Source of the DNA: Pseudanabaena sp. FACHB-1998
Lineage (GTDB): Bacteria; Cyanobacteriota; Cyanobacteriia; Pseudanabaenales; Pseudanabaenaceae
DNA: 64,000 nt
Assembly: GCF_014696355.1 (NCBI RefSeq)
Contig: NZ_JACJQA010000045.1
Location: 149,011 to 213,010 of the forward strand
Direction: 5' to 3'
The notes under the pieces were generated by a model. That model did not search any database. It was not told the origin of the DNA and saw nothing but the letters and a program-made list of their open reading frames with translations. Position 1 is the first letter of the stretch. Every line of letters begins with the position of its first letter. A program made the position numbers and the translations under genes. This document shows, piece by piece, positions 8,136-15,786 of this stretch.

Positions 8136-8234
8136 AATTGTCACTCTTTTTGGGGGTATTTACTTAAACTAAGAGCCGAGTAAATTATATGTATACTTTG
8201 AAAATACAGCCTTTAAATATTTTACATAAAACTC

Positions 8235-8810
8235 ATGGTTGCGTTACCAGATCGCCTCTTAATGAGCTACGAAGAATATCGCGATTGGGAAGCAAATCAA
8301 GAAATGCGCCATGAGTATTTCAATGGCGAAATTATCCCTAAGGCTGGCGGCACGAAAAACCATAATCGTGTTTCATTGAATTTCTTTAAATTTCTAGATG
8401 ATGCATCGGGCAAGTCATTGGGCGATCGCCATTGTGAAGTCTATATCGCCGATGTCAAAGTGCAAGTTGAGCCAAGTCGCAAATATTTTTATCCCGATGT
8501 CGTTGTTACCTGTGATGAAAGCGATCGCGATCCACAGTTAGTTATGTTTCCCTGCCTAATCATCGAAGTGCTTTCCCCATCCACCGAGGCATATGATCGC
8601 GGCTTCAAATTTTCGCAATATCGCCAATTCCCTAGCCTTCAAGAATATGTCCTAGTCCAGACCGAGCAGCCAGTAGTAGAAATATTTCAGCGCGAACACA
8701 ATGGGAAATGGTGGTTTGCGGAATATGGGCTAGGCGATCGCTTGTTACTAAAATCCCTAAACTTAGAAATTTTAGTGGACGATCTCTTTAAACAAGTACA
8801 GTTTGCGTAG
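8235..8810 (+). CDS. Uma2/DUF820 family endonuclease-like protein
   Basis: 191 residues, with the complete Uma2 core: MSYEEYRDWEANQEMRHEYFNGEI at the N-terminus, then YFYPDVVVTCDE (PD motif), PCLIIEVLSPSTEAYDRGFK (E and K of the E-x-K-like site) and YRQFPSLQEYVLV. All expected acidic and basic residues are present, unlike the copy at 2318-2881. Role unknown; the family is often numerous in cyanobacteria. ATG start at 8235. Monocistronic, with its own long terminator hairpin at 8815-8867. Confidence 0.85.
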   Translation: MVALPDRLLMSYEEYRDWEANQEMRHEYFNGEIIPKAGGTKNHNRVSLNFFKFLDDASGKSLGDRHCEVYIADVKVQVEPSRKYFYPDVVVTCDESDRDPQLVMFPCLIIEVLSPSTEAYDRGFKFSQYRQFPSLQEYVLVQTEQPVVEIFQREHNGKWWFAEYGLGDRLLLKSLNLEILVDDLFKQVQFA

Positions 8811-8814
8811 AATC

Positions 8815-8867
8815 AAAACTGAAAGCGCAAGTCGTCCGCATAGTGGACGACTTGCGCTTTCAGTTTT
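8815..8867 (+). terminator. Terminator of the Uma2 gene
   Basis: 23-bp perfect stem (8815-8837 with 8845-8867, 7-nt loop) beginning five bases after the stop codon. Arm core AAAACTGAAAGCGCAAGTCG. Confidence 0.8.
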
Positions 8868-8962
8868 AATGATAAATAACAAAACGCAACTTCAGATATA
8901 TCAAGCCTTTGATATGCTGAATAGTAACTGACTGCAAATTAATTGCAAATTATTAAACAACT

Positions 8963-9475
8963 ATGCCTAGATCGCAACGTAATGACAACTTCGTCGATCA
9001 AACCTTTACTGTTATTGCTGACACGATTTTAAAACTCTTCCCAGCAAGTCAGAAAGAAAAAGAAGCCTTTGCTTACTATCGCGATGGTATGTCTGCTCAA
9101 GGTGATGGTGAATATGCAGAAGCGTTAGCTAACTACGAAGAAGCCCTCAACCTTGAAGAAAATGCCTACGATCGCAGCTACATCTACTACAACATGGGAT
9201 TAATCCATGCGAGTAATGGCGATCATGATAAAGCTCTGGAATATTACGAAGAAGCAATTAATCTCAATCCTCGGATGCCCCAAGCTTTAAATAATGTCGC
9301 CGTAATTTATCATCACAAAGGCGAAAACGCCCAAGATGAAGAACAGGCTGAGGAGTATTTCAACATTGCGGCTGATAATTGGGTTAGAGCAATCCGCCTT
9401 GCTCCGAACAACTACATCGAAGCTCAAAATTGGTTAAAAACCACAGGTCGGGCTGACATCAACCTATTTTTCTAG
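8963..9475 (+). CDS. ycf3: Photosystem I assembly protein Ycf3
   Basis: TPR chaperone needed for assembling the photosystem I core on the thylakoid membrane. 170 residues, the usual Ycf3 length. Starts [20 protein letters not shown], the typical family N-terminus. Three TPR repeats follow at about residues 35-68 ([20 protein letters not shown]), 72-105 ([20 protein letters not shown]) and 106-150 ([20 protein letters not shown]). The C-terminus is [18 protein letters not shown] start at 8963. Monocistronic. Confidence 0.96.
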   Translation: MPRSQRNDNFVDQTFTVIADTILKLFPASQKEKEAFAYYRDGMSAQGDGEYAEALANYEEALNLEENAYDRSYIYYNMGLIHASNGDHDKALEYYEEAINLNPRMPQALNNVAVIYHHKGENAQDEEQAEEYFNIAADNWVRAIRLAPNNYIEAQNWLKTTGRADINLFF

Positions 9476-9506
9476 AGCAATCTAAGCAGTTTTTTTTACT
9501 ATCCAA

Positions 9507-9528
9507 ACAAGGGGCTTAAGCCCCTTGT
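9507..9528 (+). terminator. ycf3 terminator
   Basis: Perfect 22-nt palindrome formed by ACAAGGGGCTT (9507-9517) and AAGCCCCTTGT (9518-9528), 32 bp after ycf3. A near copy with one mismatch occurs at 52146-52167. Confidence 0.5.
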
Positions 9529-9643
9529 CAATAAATTGATTGTATCGAAACTGCCATAGCAACAGACTATATAATTTCAGTAACAAGATAAATTACTGTG
9601 ATTTCTTTTGGTAATAACGTAGTAAAAATTCTATAAAAATACA

Positions 9644-9934
9644 ATGATTGATAGAGAGCAAGTCCGCCACGTCGCCCATTTAGGTCGATTACAACTCACT
9701 GAAACTGAAGAAATAGCTTTTACTAAGCAGCTAGATAGTATTTTGGATTATTTTCAACAGTTAAATGAACTCGATCCCCTATTAGAAGGCGTTGAACCGA
9801 CTACTAGAGCTGTTAATGTGGTTAATGTAACCCGTCCTGATATATTGCAACCCTTTACCGATCGCGAAACTTTATTAAACTGTGCGCCCGATCGCGAAGA
9901 AGACTTTTTCCGTGTGCCACAAATCATGGCTTAA
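9644..9934 (+). CDS. gatC: Aspartyl/glutamyl-tRNA amidotransferase subunit C
   Basis: 96-residue GatC, the small structural subunit of GatCAB, which converts Glu-tRNA(Gln) (and Asp-tRNA(Asn)) to the amidated form. The family motif VRHVAHLGRLQLTETEEIAF is at residues 7-26. FTKQLDSILDYFQQLNELD follows, then VEPTTRAVNVVNVTRPDIL, and the C-terminus ends EEDFFRVPQIM. Length is normal. gatA and gatB are not adjacent, as is usual in cyanobacteria. ATG start at 9644. Confidence 0.95.
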   Translation: MIDREQVRHVAHLGRLQLTETEEIAFTKQLDSILDYFQQLNELDPLLEGVEPTTRAVNVVNVTRPDILQPFTDRETLLNCAPDREEDFFRVPQIMA

Positions 9935-10032
9935 CGACAATTGGCGATCGCGCTGATAAAACTGATGACCTAGATCGAATGACATAGAGCAAATGACGCA
10001 GCGCAGATGATCAATTTCACTACCATGCAATT

Positions 10033-10515
10033 ATGGATAACTCAGTAACCGACATTTCATCTAGTAAGCAAGCAAGCGATCGCTCAGTCGAAGCGAGTCT
10101 TCATCTAGTAAATGAATCCTCACCAGAGTCCTTACCAATTAAGATCTTGCTAGCAGAAGATAATCTCGTTAATCAAAAAGTGGCTTTGCGAGTACTTAAG
10201 CATTTGGGGTATCAAGCGGATGTCGTTACCAATGGTCTAGAAGTCATCCAAGCGATCGCAAGTAAAACCTACGATCTAATTTTGATGGATATTCAAATGC
10301 CAGACATGGATGGACTGGAGGCAACTGAGTATATTCGCCAACAGGAATTAGAAAATCAAAGCTCACCAATTGCGATCGTGGCGATTACCGCTAATGCTAC
10401 CCACGACGATCAATATATTTGCCGCAAAGCGGGCATGAATGACTACATTAGTAAGCCAATTCAAATTGAAAAATTAAAAAATATTTTGCAAAAATATGTC
10501 ACCCTCATAAATTGA
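10033..10515 (+). CDS. Single-domain response regulator
   Basis: 160 residues: about 35 unstructured Ser/Glu-rich residues, then one CheY-like receiver domain. Acidic pocket AEDN (41-44), phosphorylation Asp86 in DLILMDIQMPDMDGLEA, the Thr/Ala switch in IVAITANA, and Lys in YISKPIQIEKL. The QMPDMDGLEAT signature matches receivers usually found at the C-terminus of hybrid kinases, so it may have been freed from one or accept phosphate from one in trans. No output domain and no adjacent kinase. Start ATG 10033. Confidence 0.88.
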   Translation: MDNSVTDISSSKQASDRSVEASLHLVNESSPESLPIKILLAEDNLVNQKVALRVLKHLGYQADVVTNGLEVIQAIASKTYDLILMDIQMPDMDGLEATEYIRQQELENQSSPIAIVAITANATHDDQYICRKAGMNDYISKPIQIEKLKNILQKYVTLIN

Positions 10516-10615
10516 TATAGCTTGAGTCACTTGCCAAAAAAAAGAAGCGAGTAGCGGTGCGAAGCGCCGCTGCTCGCTTCTTTTTTGTTTGTACTGGCTA
10601 ACTCTTGCTTTGCCA
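10516..10615. repeat. Family B palindromic element, reverse copy
   Basis: Begins ATATAGCTTGAGTCACTTGCC and ends TACTGGCTAACTCTTGCTTTGCCA, the reverse complement of the 5' flank of the copy at 49265-49380. The core hairpin (10538-10586) has AGAAGCGAGTAGCGG arms with two mismatches and a GCGAAGC apex. It starts right after the response-regulator stop and may act as its terminator. Confidence 0.65.
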
Positions 10616-10650
10616 CGCACCGCTATTTCTCTTCTGGGGAAGGGAGCTTA

Positions 10651-10701
10651 AAAAGCATAAAAAAGAAGGCTCGCCAAGCGAGCCTTCTTTTTTATGCTTT
10701 T
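10651..10701 (-). terminator. rplU-rpmA terminator
   Basis: 24-bp perfect stem (10651-10674 and 10678-10701, loop CAA). Arm core AAGAAGGCTCGC. It ends four bases before the rpmA coding end. Confidence 0.85.
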
Positions 10702-10705
10702 AAGT

Positions 10706-10984
10706 TTAAGCAACTTCTGCGGGAGCTTCTACAGGAGCGTAGACGCTAATCTTCTTGCGGGTTTTGCCAAAGCGCTCAAAAGTTACCACACCATCAACGG
10801 TGGCGTATAAAGTGTCATCACTTCCACGACCAACGTTATTACCAGGGTGGAACTTAGTGCCACGTTGGCGGACAATAATGCTACCAGCTTTAACTACTTG
10901 ACCACCGTAACGCTTTACGCCGAGACGCTTAGCGTTAGAGTCACGACCGTTTCTTGTACTACCAGTACCCTTCTTATGTGCCAT
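10706..10984 (-). CDS. rpmA: 50S ribosomal protein L27
   Basis: 92 residues of the large-subunit protein whose N-terminal tail reaches the peptidyl-transferase centre. Begins [20 protein letters not shown], followed by [20 protein letters not shown] and [19 protein letters not shown], all canonical. No N-terminal cleavage extension of the Firmicutes type. Second gene of the rplU-rpmA pair, 76 bp after rplU, with a strong shared terminator. ATG start at 10984. Confidence 0.97.
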   Translation of the reverse strand: MAHKKGTGSTRNGRDSNAKRLGVKRYGGQVVKAGSIIVRQRGTKFHPGNNVGRGSDDTLYATVDGVVTFERFGKTRKKISVYAPVEAPAEVA

Positions 10985-11060
10985 TTTGTTTGATCCTCGT
11001 AATGATTAAAAGAAACTTATCAAAAGGTGGGAAATGCCTTTTTTATATAATTTTATATAA

Positions 11061-11390
11061 TTAGGCAGCTTTACCACTTAGGTTAATAGCTTCAACCATG
11101 ATGCGGGTTAAAGGCTGACGGTGACCATTCTTTCTGCGAGTTTTCTTCTTAGGCTGCATTTTGTAAACAATTACTTTTTTCGCCTTTAGATGGCGCATAA
11201 CTGTGACTTCTACACTAGCACTATCAACGGTGGGCTGACCAATGGAAACGTCTCCATCCATATTGACAAATAAGACTTTATCAATGGTCAGTTTGCTGTC
11301 GGGTTCGGCTTCTAATAGCTCAACGTCATAAAATCTGCCGACTTCGACGCGATACTGCTTACCGCCTGTTTCAATAATTGCGTAACTCAT
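11061..11390 (-). CDS. rplU: 50S ribosomal protein L21
   Basis: 109 residues. Begins [20 protein letters not shown] and contains the L21 signature [20 protein letters not shown] near residue 75, a basic rRNA-binding segment. The C-terminus ends in a short Ser/Ala tail. First gene of rplU-rpmA, the usual bacterial order; obg is not next to it here. ATG start at 11390. The two hairpins between it and uppP separate the transcription units. Confidence 0.97.
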   Translation of the reverse strand: MSYAIIETGGKQYRVEVGRFYDVELLEAEPDSKLTIDKVLFVNMDGDVSIGQPTVDSASVEVTVMRHLKAKKVIVYKMQPKKKTRRKNGHRQPLTRIMVEAINLSGKAA

Positions 11391-11498
11391 GGTTTTTTAA
11401 TATTCAGTAGATGCCGTACAGGTATTGGCTAGTTAATTCTTGCCAATTTTGTAAATAACCCGATCCGAGCATGAAAGATCGTGCGATCTATAACTATA

Positions 11499-11553
11499 CA
11501 GCAAAGTTTGAAATAAATTTTTGTCTAGCAAAAATTTATTTCAAACTTTGCTG
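11499..11553. repeat. Long inverted repeat between uppP and rplU
   Basis: 25-bp perfect stem (11499-11523 and 11529-11553, loop TCTAG), AT-rich. It lies between the uppP terminator and the rplU promoter, so it could be a second uppP terminator. Unlike the rest it lacks the GGCGC apex. Confidence 0.7.
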
Positions 11554-11555
11554 TG

Positions 11556-11592
11556 AAAGGTAAAGGCGGCGCTTTGCAAAGCCTTTACCTTT
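11556..11592 (-). terminator. uppP terminator
   Basis: 12-bp arms AAAGGTAAAGGC (11556-11567) and GCCTTTACCTTT (11581-11592) around GGCGCTTTGC. The outer arm touches the uppP stop codon. Confidence 0.7.
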
Positions 11593-12431
11593 TATTTAAG
11601 CCATCCGAAGCCTACGCCTAGCAGGAGTAGCGAACCAAAGGCTAAACGATAGCCCACAAACACCCATGTCCTATGGTTTTGGAAAAATTTGAGCAACCAT
11701 GCGATCGCTAGGTAAGAAAAAATTACTGACGAAAACAAGCCGACGGCTAATTGTCCAGCCCCCACATCAAAGCCTTTTTTGACAATGCTAATAAACTCAA
11801 CTACGCCCGCAAGGGTAATGGCAGGGATGCCTAGGAGAAACGAAAATCTAGTAGCAGCAACCCGATCTAAGCCCATAAACAATCCTGCGGTCAGAGTAGA
11901 GCCAGAGCGGGATACCCCCGGAATTAGGGCTAAGGCTTGGGCTAAGCCCATTAAAATCCCGTCAATAATTCTGATTCTGGGGAATAAGCGTTTCTCTTGG
12001 GTGCCATTTTGCCCAATTATTTCGGCGAGGGCTAATAAGATTGACATCACAATGGAGGCGATCGCGATCGCGGTTAAGCTCCGTAGAGGTGAGTTGTCAT
12101 AATCTTTGACAAAGACTTTGATAATTAAGCCGCCGATCAGGATGGGGACAGTACCTAAGGCGATCGCCACAGCTAGCTTAAAGTCATGGGATTGGTATTC
12201 CTTCGAGCGAATTGCTTGCACGCTGCCAAGGAAAATCTTACTAAGATCTTTCCAAAAATAACTAACCACCGCCACAATGCTACCAAGTTGAATTACCGCA
12301 TCGAAAGAAACTCCCGCATCGTTCCATCCAAAAAGCGCAGGCACTACTTTGAGATGTGCAGAACTACTAATCGGTAAAAACTCAGTCAGTCCTTGCACAA
12401 TCCCTAAAACAAAAGCTTGCCAGTATTCCAT
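11592..12431 (-). CDS. uppP: Undecaprenyl-diphosphatase (UppP/BacA)
   Basis: Membrane phosphatase that recycles undecaprenyl diphosphate to the monophosphate lipid carrier for peptidoglycan and other envelope polymers. 279 residues. The N-terminal catalytic motif is QGLTEFLPISSSAHL (residues about 14-28). The second motif, LALIPGVSRSGSTLTAGLFM, contains the Arg/Ser residues of the active site. About eight transmembrane segments. ATG start at 12431. Monocistronic, convergent with nothing on its 3' side except two hairpins. Confidence 0.95.
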   Translation of the reverse strand: MEYWQAFVLGIVQGLTEFLPISSSAHLKVVPALFGWNDAGVSFDAVIQLGSIVAVVSYFWKDLSKIFLGSVQAIRSKEYQSHDFKLAVAIALGTVPILIGGLIIKVFVKDYDNSPLRSLTAIAIASIVMSILLALAEIIGQNGTQEKRLFPRIRIIDGILMGLAQALALIPGVSRSGSTLTAGLFMGLDRVAATRFSFLLGIPAITLAGVVEFISIVKKGFDVGAGQLAVGLFSSVIFSYLAIAWLLKFFQNHRTWVFVGYRLAFGSLLLLGVGFGWLK

Positions 12432-12595
12432 AAAAATTTAAATTTAGACAAAAGACATATAGCACAAACGGGGCTAAGCATTGCCAATTTTGAATTGGTA
12501 CAAGCGCTATATTTTTGGGTTTGAAATTCTGGGGTTTGCTGTCATAATGGGAGCTAAAAGCAATTTCTATTTATTTAAGTTATAGGTATAAACAC

Positions 12596-12730
12596 ATGGA
12601 TTGGAGAGTATTAGTAGTTTTAGGACCAATTGTGTTAGTCGCTTTTTGGGCAGCTTTTAACCTCGGTAAAGCAGTTATCAAGGGCGAAGCTTCTCTATTT
12701 GGCAAGCAAGGCAATAATCCTTTTCAATAA
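12596..12730 (+). CDS. psbY: Photosystem II protein PsbY
   Basis: 44-residue single-span protein reading MDWRVLVVLGPIVLVAFWAA then FNLGKAVIKG and a polar tail ending NNPFQ. The start M-D-W-R-V and the one hydrophobic helix (residues 5-22) match cyanobacterial PsbY, a peripheral low-mass subunit at the cytochrome b559 side of PSII. ATG at 12596, TAA at 12728. Too short for a 60-residue ORF cut-off. It has its own promoter region (upstream gene divergent) and a 53-nt palindromic terminator. Confidence 0.88.
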   Translation: MDWRVLVVLGPIVLVAFWAAFNLGKAVIKGEASLFGKQGNNPFQ

Positions 12731-12742
12731 AATTTCAACTTT

Positions 12743-12795
12743 AAGCCCAAATATCAAGAGAGGACGCATTGCGTCCTCTCTTGATATTTGGGCTT
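12743..12795 (+). terminator. psbY terminator, near-perfect 53-nt palindrome
   Basis: 26-bp arms (12743-12768 and 12770-12795) with a single unpaired base between them. Apex GGACGCATTGCGTCC. The longest perfect stem in the window, following a 135-bp gene. Confidence 0.85.
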
Positions 12796-12884
12796 TTAAT
12801 GTTATAGATGCACAATCATAAGCATACATAGCGATAAAATAATCCCATAAATCAACAAAATTAATCTTGTAAGGTAGCTAATAT

Positions 12885-14021
12885 ATGGCAATCGGAGAAT
12901 ATAAGCCTGGGTTAGAGGGAGTGCCTGCCACGCAGTCCAACATAAGTTATGTTGATGGTAAATCAGGATTGCTCGAATACCGAGGTATCCGTATCGAGGA
13001 TCTTTGCAAGCATAGTAATTTCCTTGAAACCAGTTACTTACTAATCTTCGGTGAATTACCCAAAGCTATTCAGCTACAGGAATTTGAACACGATATTACC
13101 CATAGGAGAAGAATCAAATATCGTATCCGCGACATGATTAAATCTTTTCCTGATAATGCCCATCCGATGGATGCATTGCAGACGAGTGTGGCGGCTTTGG
13201 GGATGTTTTACCCTTTGGGTAATTTTCATGATTTGGACTATATCTATCAAGCTACGGTGCGCTTATTAGCGAAAGTGCCAACGATGGTGGCAGCTTTTCA
13301 CATGATGCGTCAGGGTAATGATCCTGTTATGCCCCGTGACGATCTGGATTATGCTTCCAATTTTCTATACATGCTCAATGAGAAGGTTCCCGATCCCTTA
13401 GCATCACAAATTTTTGATGTGTGTTTGACTCTTCATGCGGAACATACGGTTAATGCTTCGACCTTTGCGGCTCTGGTGACGGCTTCAACCCTTACCGATC
13501 CCTATGCAGTGATGACTTCGGCGATCGGTACTCTTGCGGGTCCCCTACATGGTGGAGCCAATGAGGAAGTAATGATCATGCTGGAGGAGATTGGCTCGAT
13601 TGATAATGTTACGTCTTACCTTGAGCGTAAAATCGAGCGCAAAGAGAAGCTCATGGGCTTTGGACACCGCATCTATAAGGTTAAAGATCCGCGAGCGATC
13701 GTGCTTCAGGGTTTAGTGCATGAGTTATTTGATAAGTTTGGTCATGATCCTTACTATGATGTTGCCCTTGAGCTAGAGAAGCAGGCTTATGAAAAGCTTG
13801 CTGGCAAAGGGATTCATCCCAATGTGGATTTCTATTCGGGGTTGGTTTATAAAAAATTGGGTATTCCTAGTAATTTATTTACGACGATCTTCGCGATCGC
13901 CCGTGTTCCGGGATGGCTAGCCCATTGGAAGGAGCAGCTTTCTGATAACCGTCTGTTCCGTCCTACGCAGATGTATACAGGATTGCATAATGTTACCTAC
14001 GTCCCCATTAATGAGCGTTAA
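12885..14021 (+). CDS. gltA: Citrate synthase
   Basis: Condenses oxaloacetate and acetyl-CoA to citrate, supplying 2-oxoglutarate for ammonium assimilation. 378 residues, the short bacterial form. N-terminal SNISYVDGKSGLLEYRGIRI is typical. Catalytic histidines lie in LHAEHTVNAST, GPLHGGANEEV and GFGHRIYKVKDPRA; the last Asp lies in HPNVDFYSGLVY. C-terminus includes FTTIFAIARVPGWLAHWKEQ. ATG start at 12885. A methylcitrate synthase is less likely, as no prp genes are present. Monocistronic, followed by two hairpins. Confidence 0.94.
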   Translation: MAIGEYKPGLEGVPATQSNISYVDGKSGLLEYRGIRIEDLCKHSNFLETSYLLIFGELPKAIQLQEFEHDITHRRRIKYRIRDMIKSFPDNAHPMDALQTSVAALGMFYPLGNFHDLDYIYQATVRLLAKVPTMVAAFHMMRQGNDPVMPRDDLDYASNFLYMLNEKVPDPLASQIFDVCLTLHAEHTVNASTFAALVTASTLTDPYAVMTSAIGTLAGPLHGGANEEVMIMLEEIGSIDNVTSYLERKIERKEKLMGFGHRIYKVKDPRAIVLQGLVHELFDKFGHDPYYDVALELEKQAYEKLAGKGIHPNVDFYSGLVYKKLGIPSNLFTTIFAIARVPGWLAHWKEQLSDNRLFRPTQMYTGLHNVTYVPINER

Positions 14022-14060
14022 TACCAAATTAAGAAATGGCTACGCCATTTCTTAATTTGG
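14022..14060 (+). terminator. gltA terminator, family C left hairpin
   Basis: 17-bp perfect arms CCAAATTAAGAAATGGC (14024-14040) and GCCATTTCTTAATTTGG (14044-14060), loop TAC. It begins with TACCAAAT, the end sequence of the family C element, and the TAA of gltA abuts it. Confidence 0.75.
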
Positions 14061-14079
14061 CTTTGCCATCCTTTCAATG

Positions 14080-14120
14080 TTAATTAAAAAAGGGGCGCAT
14101 CGCGCCCCTTTTTTAATTAA
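14080..14120. terminator. Shared gltA/gshA terminator
   Basis: 19-bp perfect arms (14080-14098 and 14102-14120, loop ATC) with apex GGGGCGC-ATC-GCGCCCC and TTAATTAA at the base. The right arm includes the gshA stop codon. Suited to terminate both convergent genes. Confidence 0.8.
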
Positions 14121-15261
14121 CTAGGAGTAAGGCTTCTGCTAGTTCTTGATCCATTTTTTCGGCACTGGCGATCGCCTCAGTCATAATTTGACGTGGACTA
14201 ATGCCATTGTGATAGGCGGCAAGCCAACGCTGAGCTTCATTGCCTTGTTCGAGAATTTTTTGCAATGGCGAGAGGAAACACCATACGCCACTTGCCTTTG
14301 CTGGCGATCGCAACTCTTCGTAAAGATTACTAATCCACTCCCTCGCCGTAATTTCTTCCCCTGTTTGCCAATGGGTCAATACCGCATCAAGGCTATTGAT
14401 CGCGGCAGCCATTTCATTGCGATCAGCGATCGTGGCTAACTCGTCAGGGGTGAATTTACTAGAGTTAGGAGCTAAAGGATCAAGGGATGATCCTAGCCCT
14501 GCTTCTAGAAATTGAGTTAGGCGCATTTCTAATAGGGCGGTAATTGCTAAGAGGGCTACAGGATCGATGATGAGATCGGAAATTCTTAATTCTAAGCGAT
14601 TGAGAGAATAGGGACGATTATCGCCATTAGGACGCACCGATGACCAGAGATGGCGCACATTTTGCATTGTTCCCAATTGCAATTGTTGTTCTGTCCATTC
14701 TACAAAATGATGGTGACTGCGAAATAACGGAACTTCTTGAGGGGTTTTAGGAAACATTTGCCAACGGGAAGAATGGAAGCCTGTAGCTTTCCCATTGAGA
14801 AATGGAGAGGCGGCGCTTAGGGCAAGATAGAGGGGGGCTTCGAGACGGATAAGCCGACAAGCACCTATTAATAACTCTAAGTTGGGAATACCAACATTGA
14901 TATGAATGCTCGCCGTAACGACATCAGTACCGTAGGTTTGCTCAATATAGGTGTGATAGGGATTTTGGGGATCGGAACGACAGAAATGATCTGTCCCTCC
15001 TAAGGCAAGGGTGCTTCCGGGCATGAGGGTATAATCGCCAAGCGATCGCAAATAGCTGCGTAACCTTTGGCGAGGTTCGATCAAAGCCATGAGTAATGGC
15101 TCATATTTCAGAAAAGGTGGTGTGATGTATTCCACATTGCGGCTGTCGGGTTCGCGCACAAACCCGTTTAAGTTCGCCACAATGCGATCGCTAAAGCCCA
15201 CCACATCCCCCGTCGGTGTAGAGGTGTAGATTTCTACTTCAAAGCCTTTTGATAAAAGCAC
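14113..15261 (-). CDS. gshA: Glutamate-cysteine ligase (cyanobacterial GshA type)
   Basis: First step of glutathione synthesis, joining glutamate and cysteine with ATP. 382 residues from the GTG at 15261. That start is preferred because AAGGA lies nine bases upstream and family members begin M-LLSKGFEVEIYT; an in-frame TTG 16 codons upstream has no such support. Family features: FVREPDSRNVEYITPP, LALGGTDHFCRSDPQNPYH, VVTASIHINVGIP and NRLELRISDLIIDP. Organisation is monocistronic. The stop codon sits inside the terminator stem. Confidence 0.9.
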   Translation of the reverse strand: MLLSKGFEVEIYTSTPTGDVVGFSDRIVANLNGFVREPDSRNVEYITPPFLKYEPLLMALIEPRQRLRSYLRSLGDYTLMPGSTLALGGTDHFCRSDPQNPYHTYIEQTYGTDVVTASIHINVGIPNLELLIGACRLIRLEAPLYLALSAASPFLNGKATGFHSSRWQMFPKTPQEVPLFRSHHHFVEWTEQQLQLGTMQNVRHLWSSVRPNGDNRPYSLNRLELRISDLIIDPVALLAITALLEMRLTQFLEAGLGSSLDPLAPNSSKFTPDELATIADRNEMAAAINSLDAVLTHWQTGEEITAREWISNLYEELRSPAKASGVWCFLSPLQKILEQGNEAQRWLAAYHNGISPRQIMTEAIASAEKMDQELAEALLLVN

Positions 15262-15786
15262 GGGAGGTTTCCTTTTGCTATAGTCACTATTATTAAGCCT
15301 ACCGTGCAATCGCTAAGAAAGCTTTAAGTTAAGGCAAAAATTAGATTTTTGTTAAATGTGCTGTATTAAAACTACTTATAGGCTTTACACCTCAACTAAG
15401 AGCTTTTTTAATAATATTGCAAATTACCAAGTTTAAGGAATCTCTGGGAGTTCGCTAATCTCATCAATTACCTCTTCTTTCCCCCGCCCCTTGTAAAGGG
15501 GCGGGAACAAGATTTCTAGTTTTCTTCTTTTACAAGGGGAAATTAAAGGGGGAAGGCTTGTGTGTACACGTTATCCCTACAGGGGAGAGAGAAGTTTTAC
15601 TCTCCTTCTCTCTTAATTGGAGAGAGGTCGGGGGAGTGAGGGAGATAAGACAAGATGAATGGCGACGCTTCGCGTTGCCATTCTTTTCTAGGGCTGTTAT
15701 AAATCGTTAAGTATTGCAAAGCACTAATTTCAATTGGTTCATGGGATATCTTCTTCTTAGCTGGAATAGGGAGAGAGCGAGTTTTT
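15262..15786. other. 525-bp intergenic region upstream of gshA and the permease
   Basis: Divergent promoter region with small inverted repeats: CCCGCCCC (15483-15490) with GGGGCGGG (15498-15505), followed by a partial repeat ACAAGGGGAAATTAAAGGGGG; and GAATGGCGACGC (15657-15668) with GCGTTGCCATTC (15672-15683, one mismatch). A minus-strand reading frame at 15597-15938 lies mostly across these repeats and the permease start, and I do not regard it as a gene. Confidence 0.5.

Noticed and set aside
15262..15786. Possible purine riboswitch before the NCS2 permease
   Set aside because: No three-way-junction core with the conserved loop sequences could be recognised; only simple inverted repeats are present.
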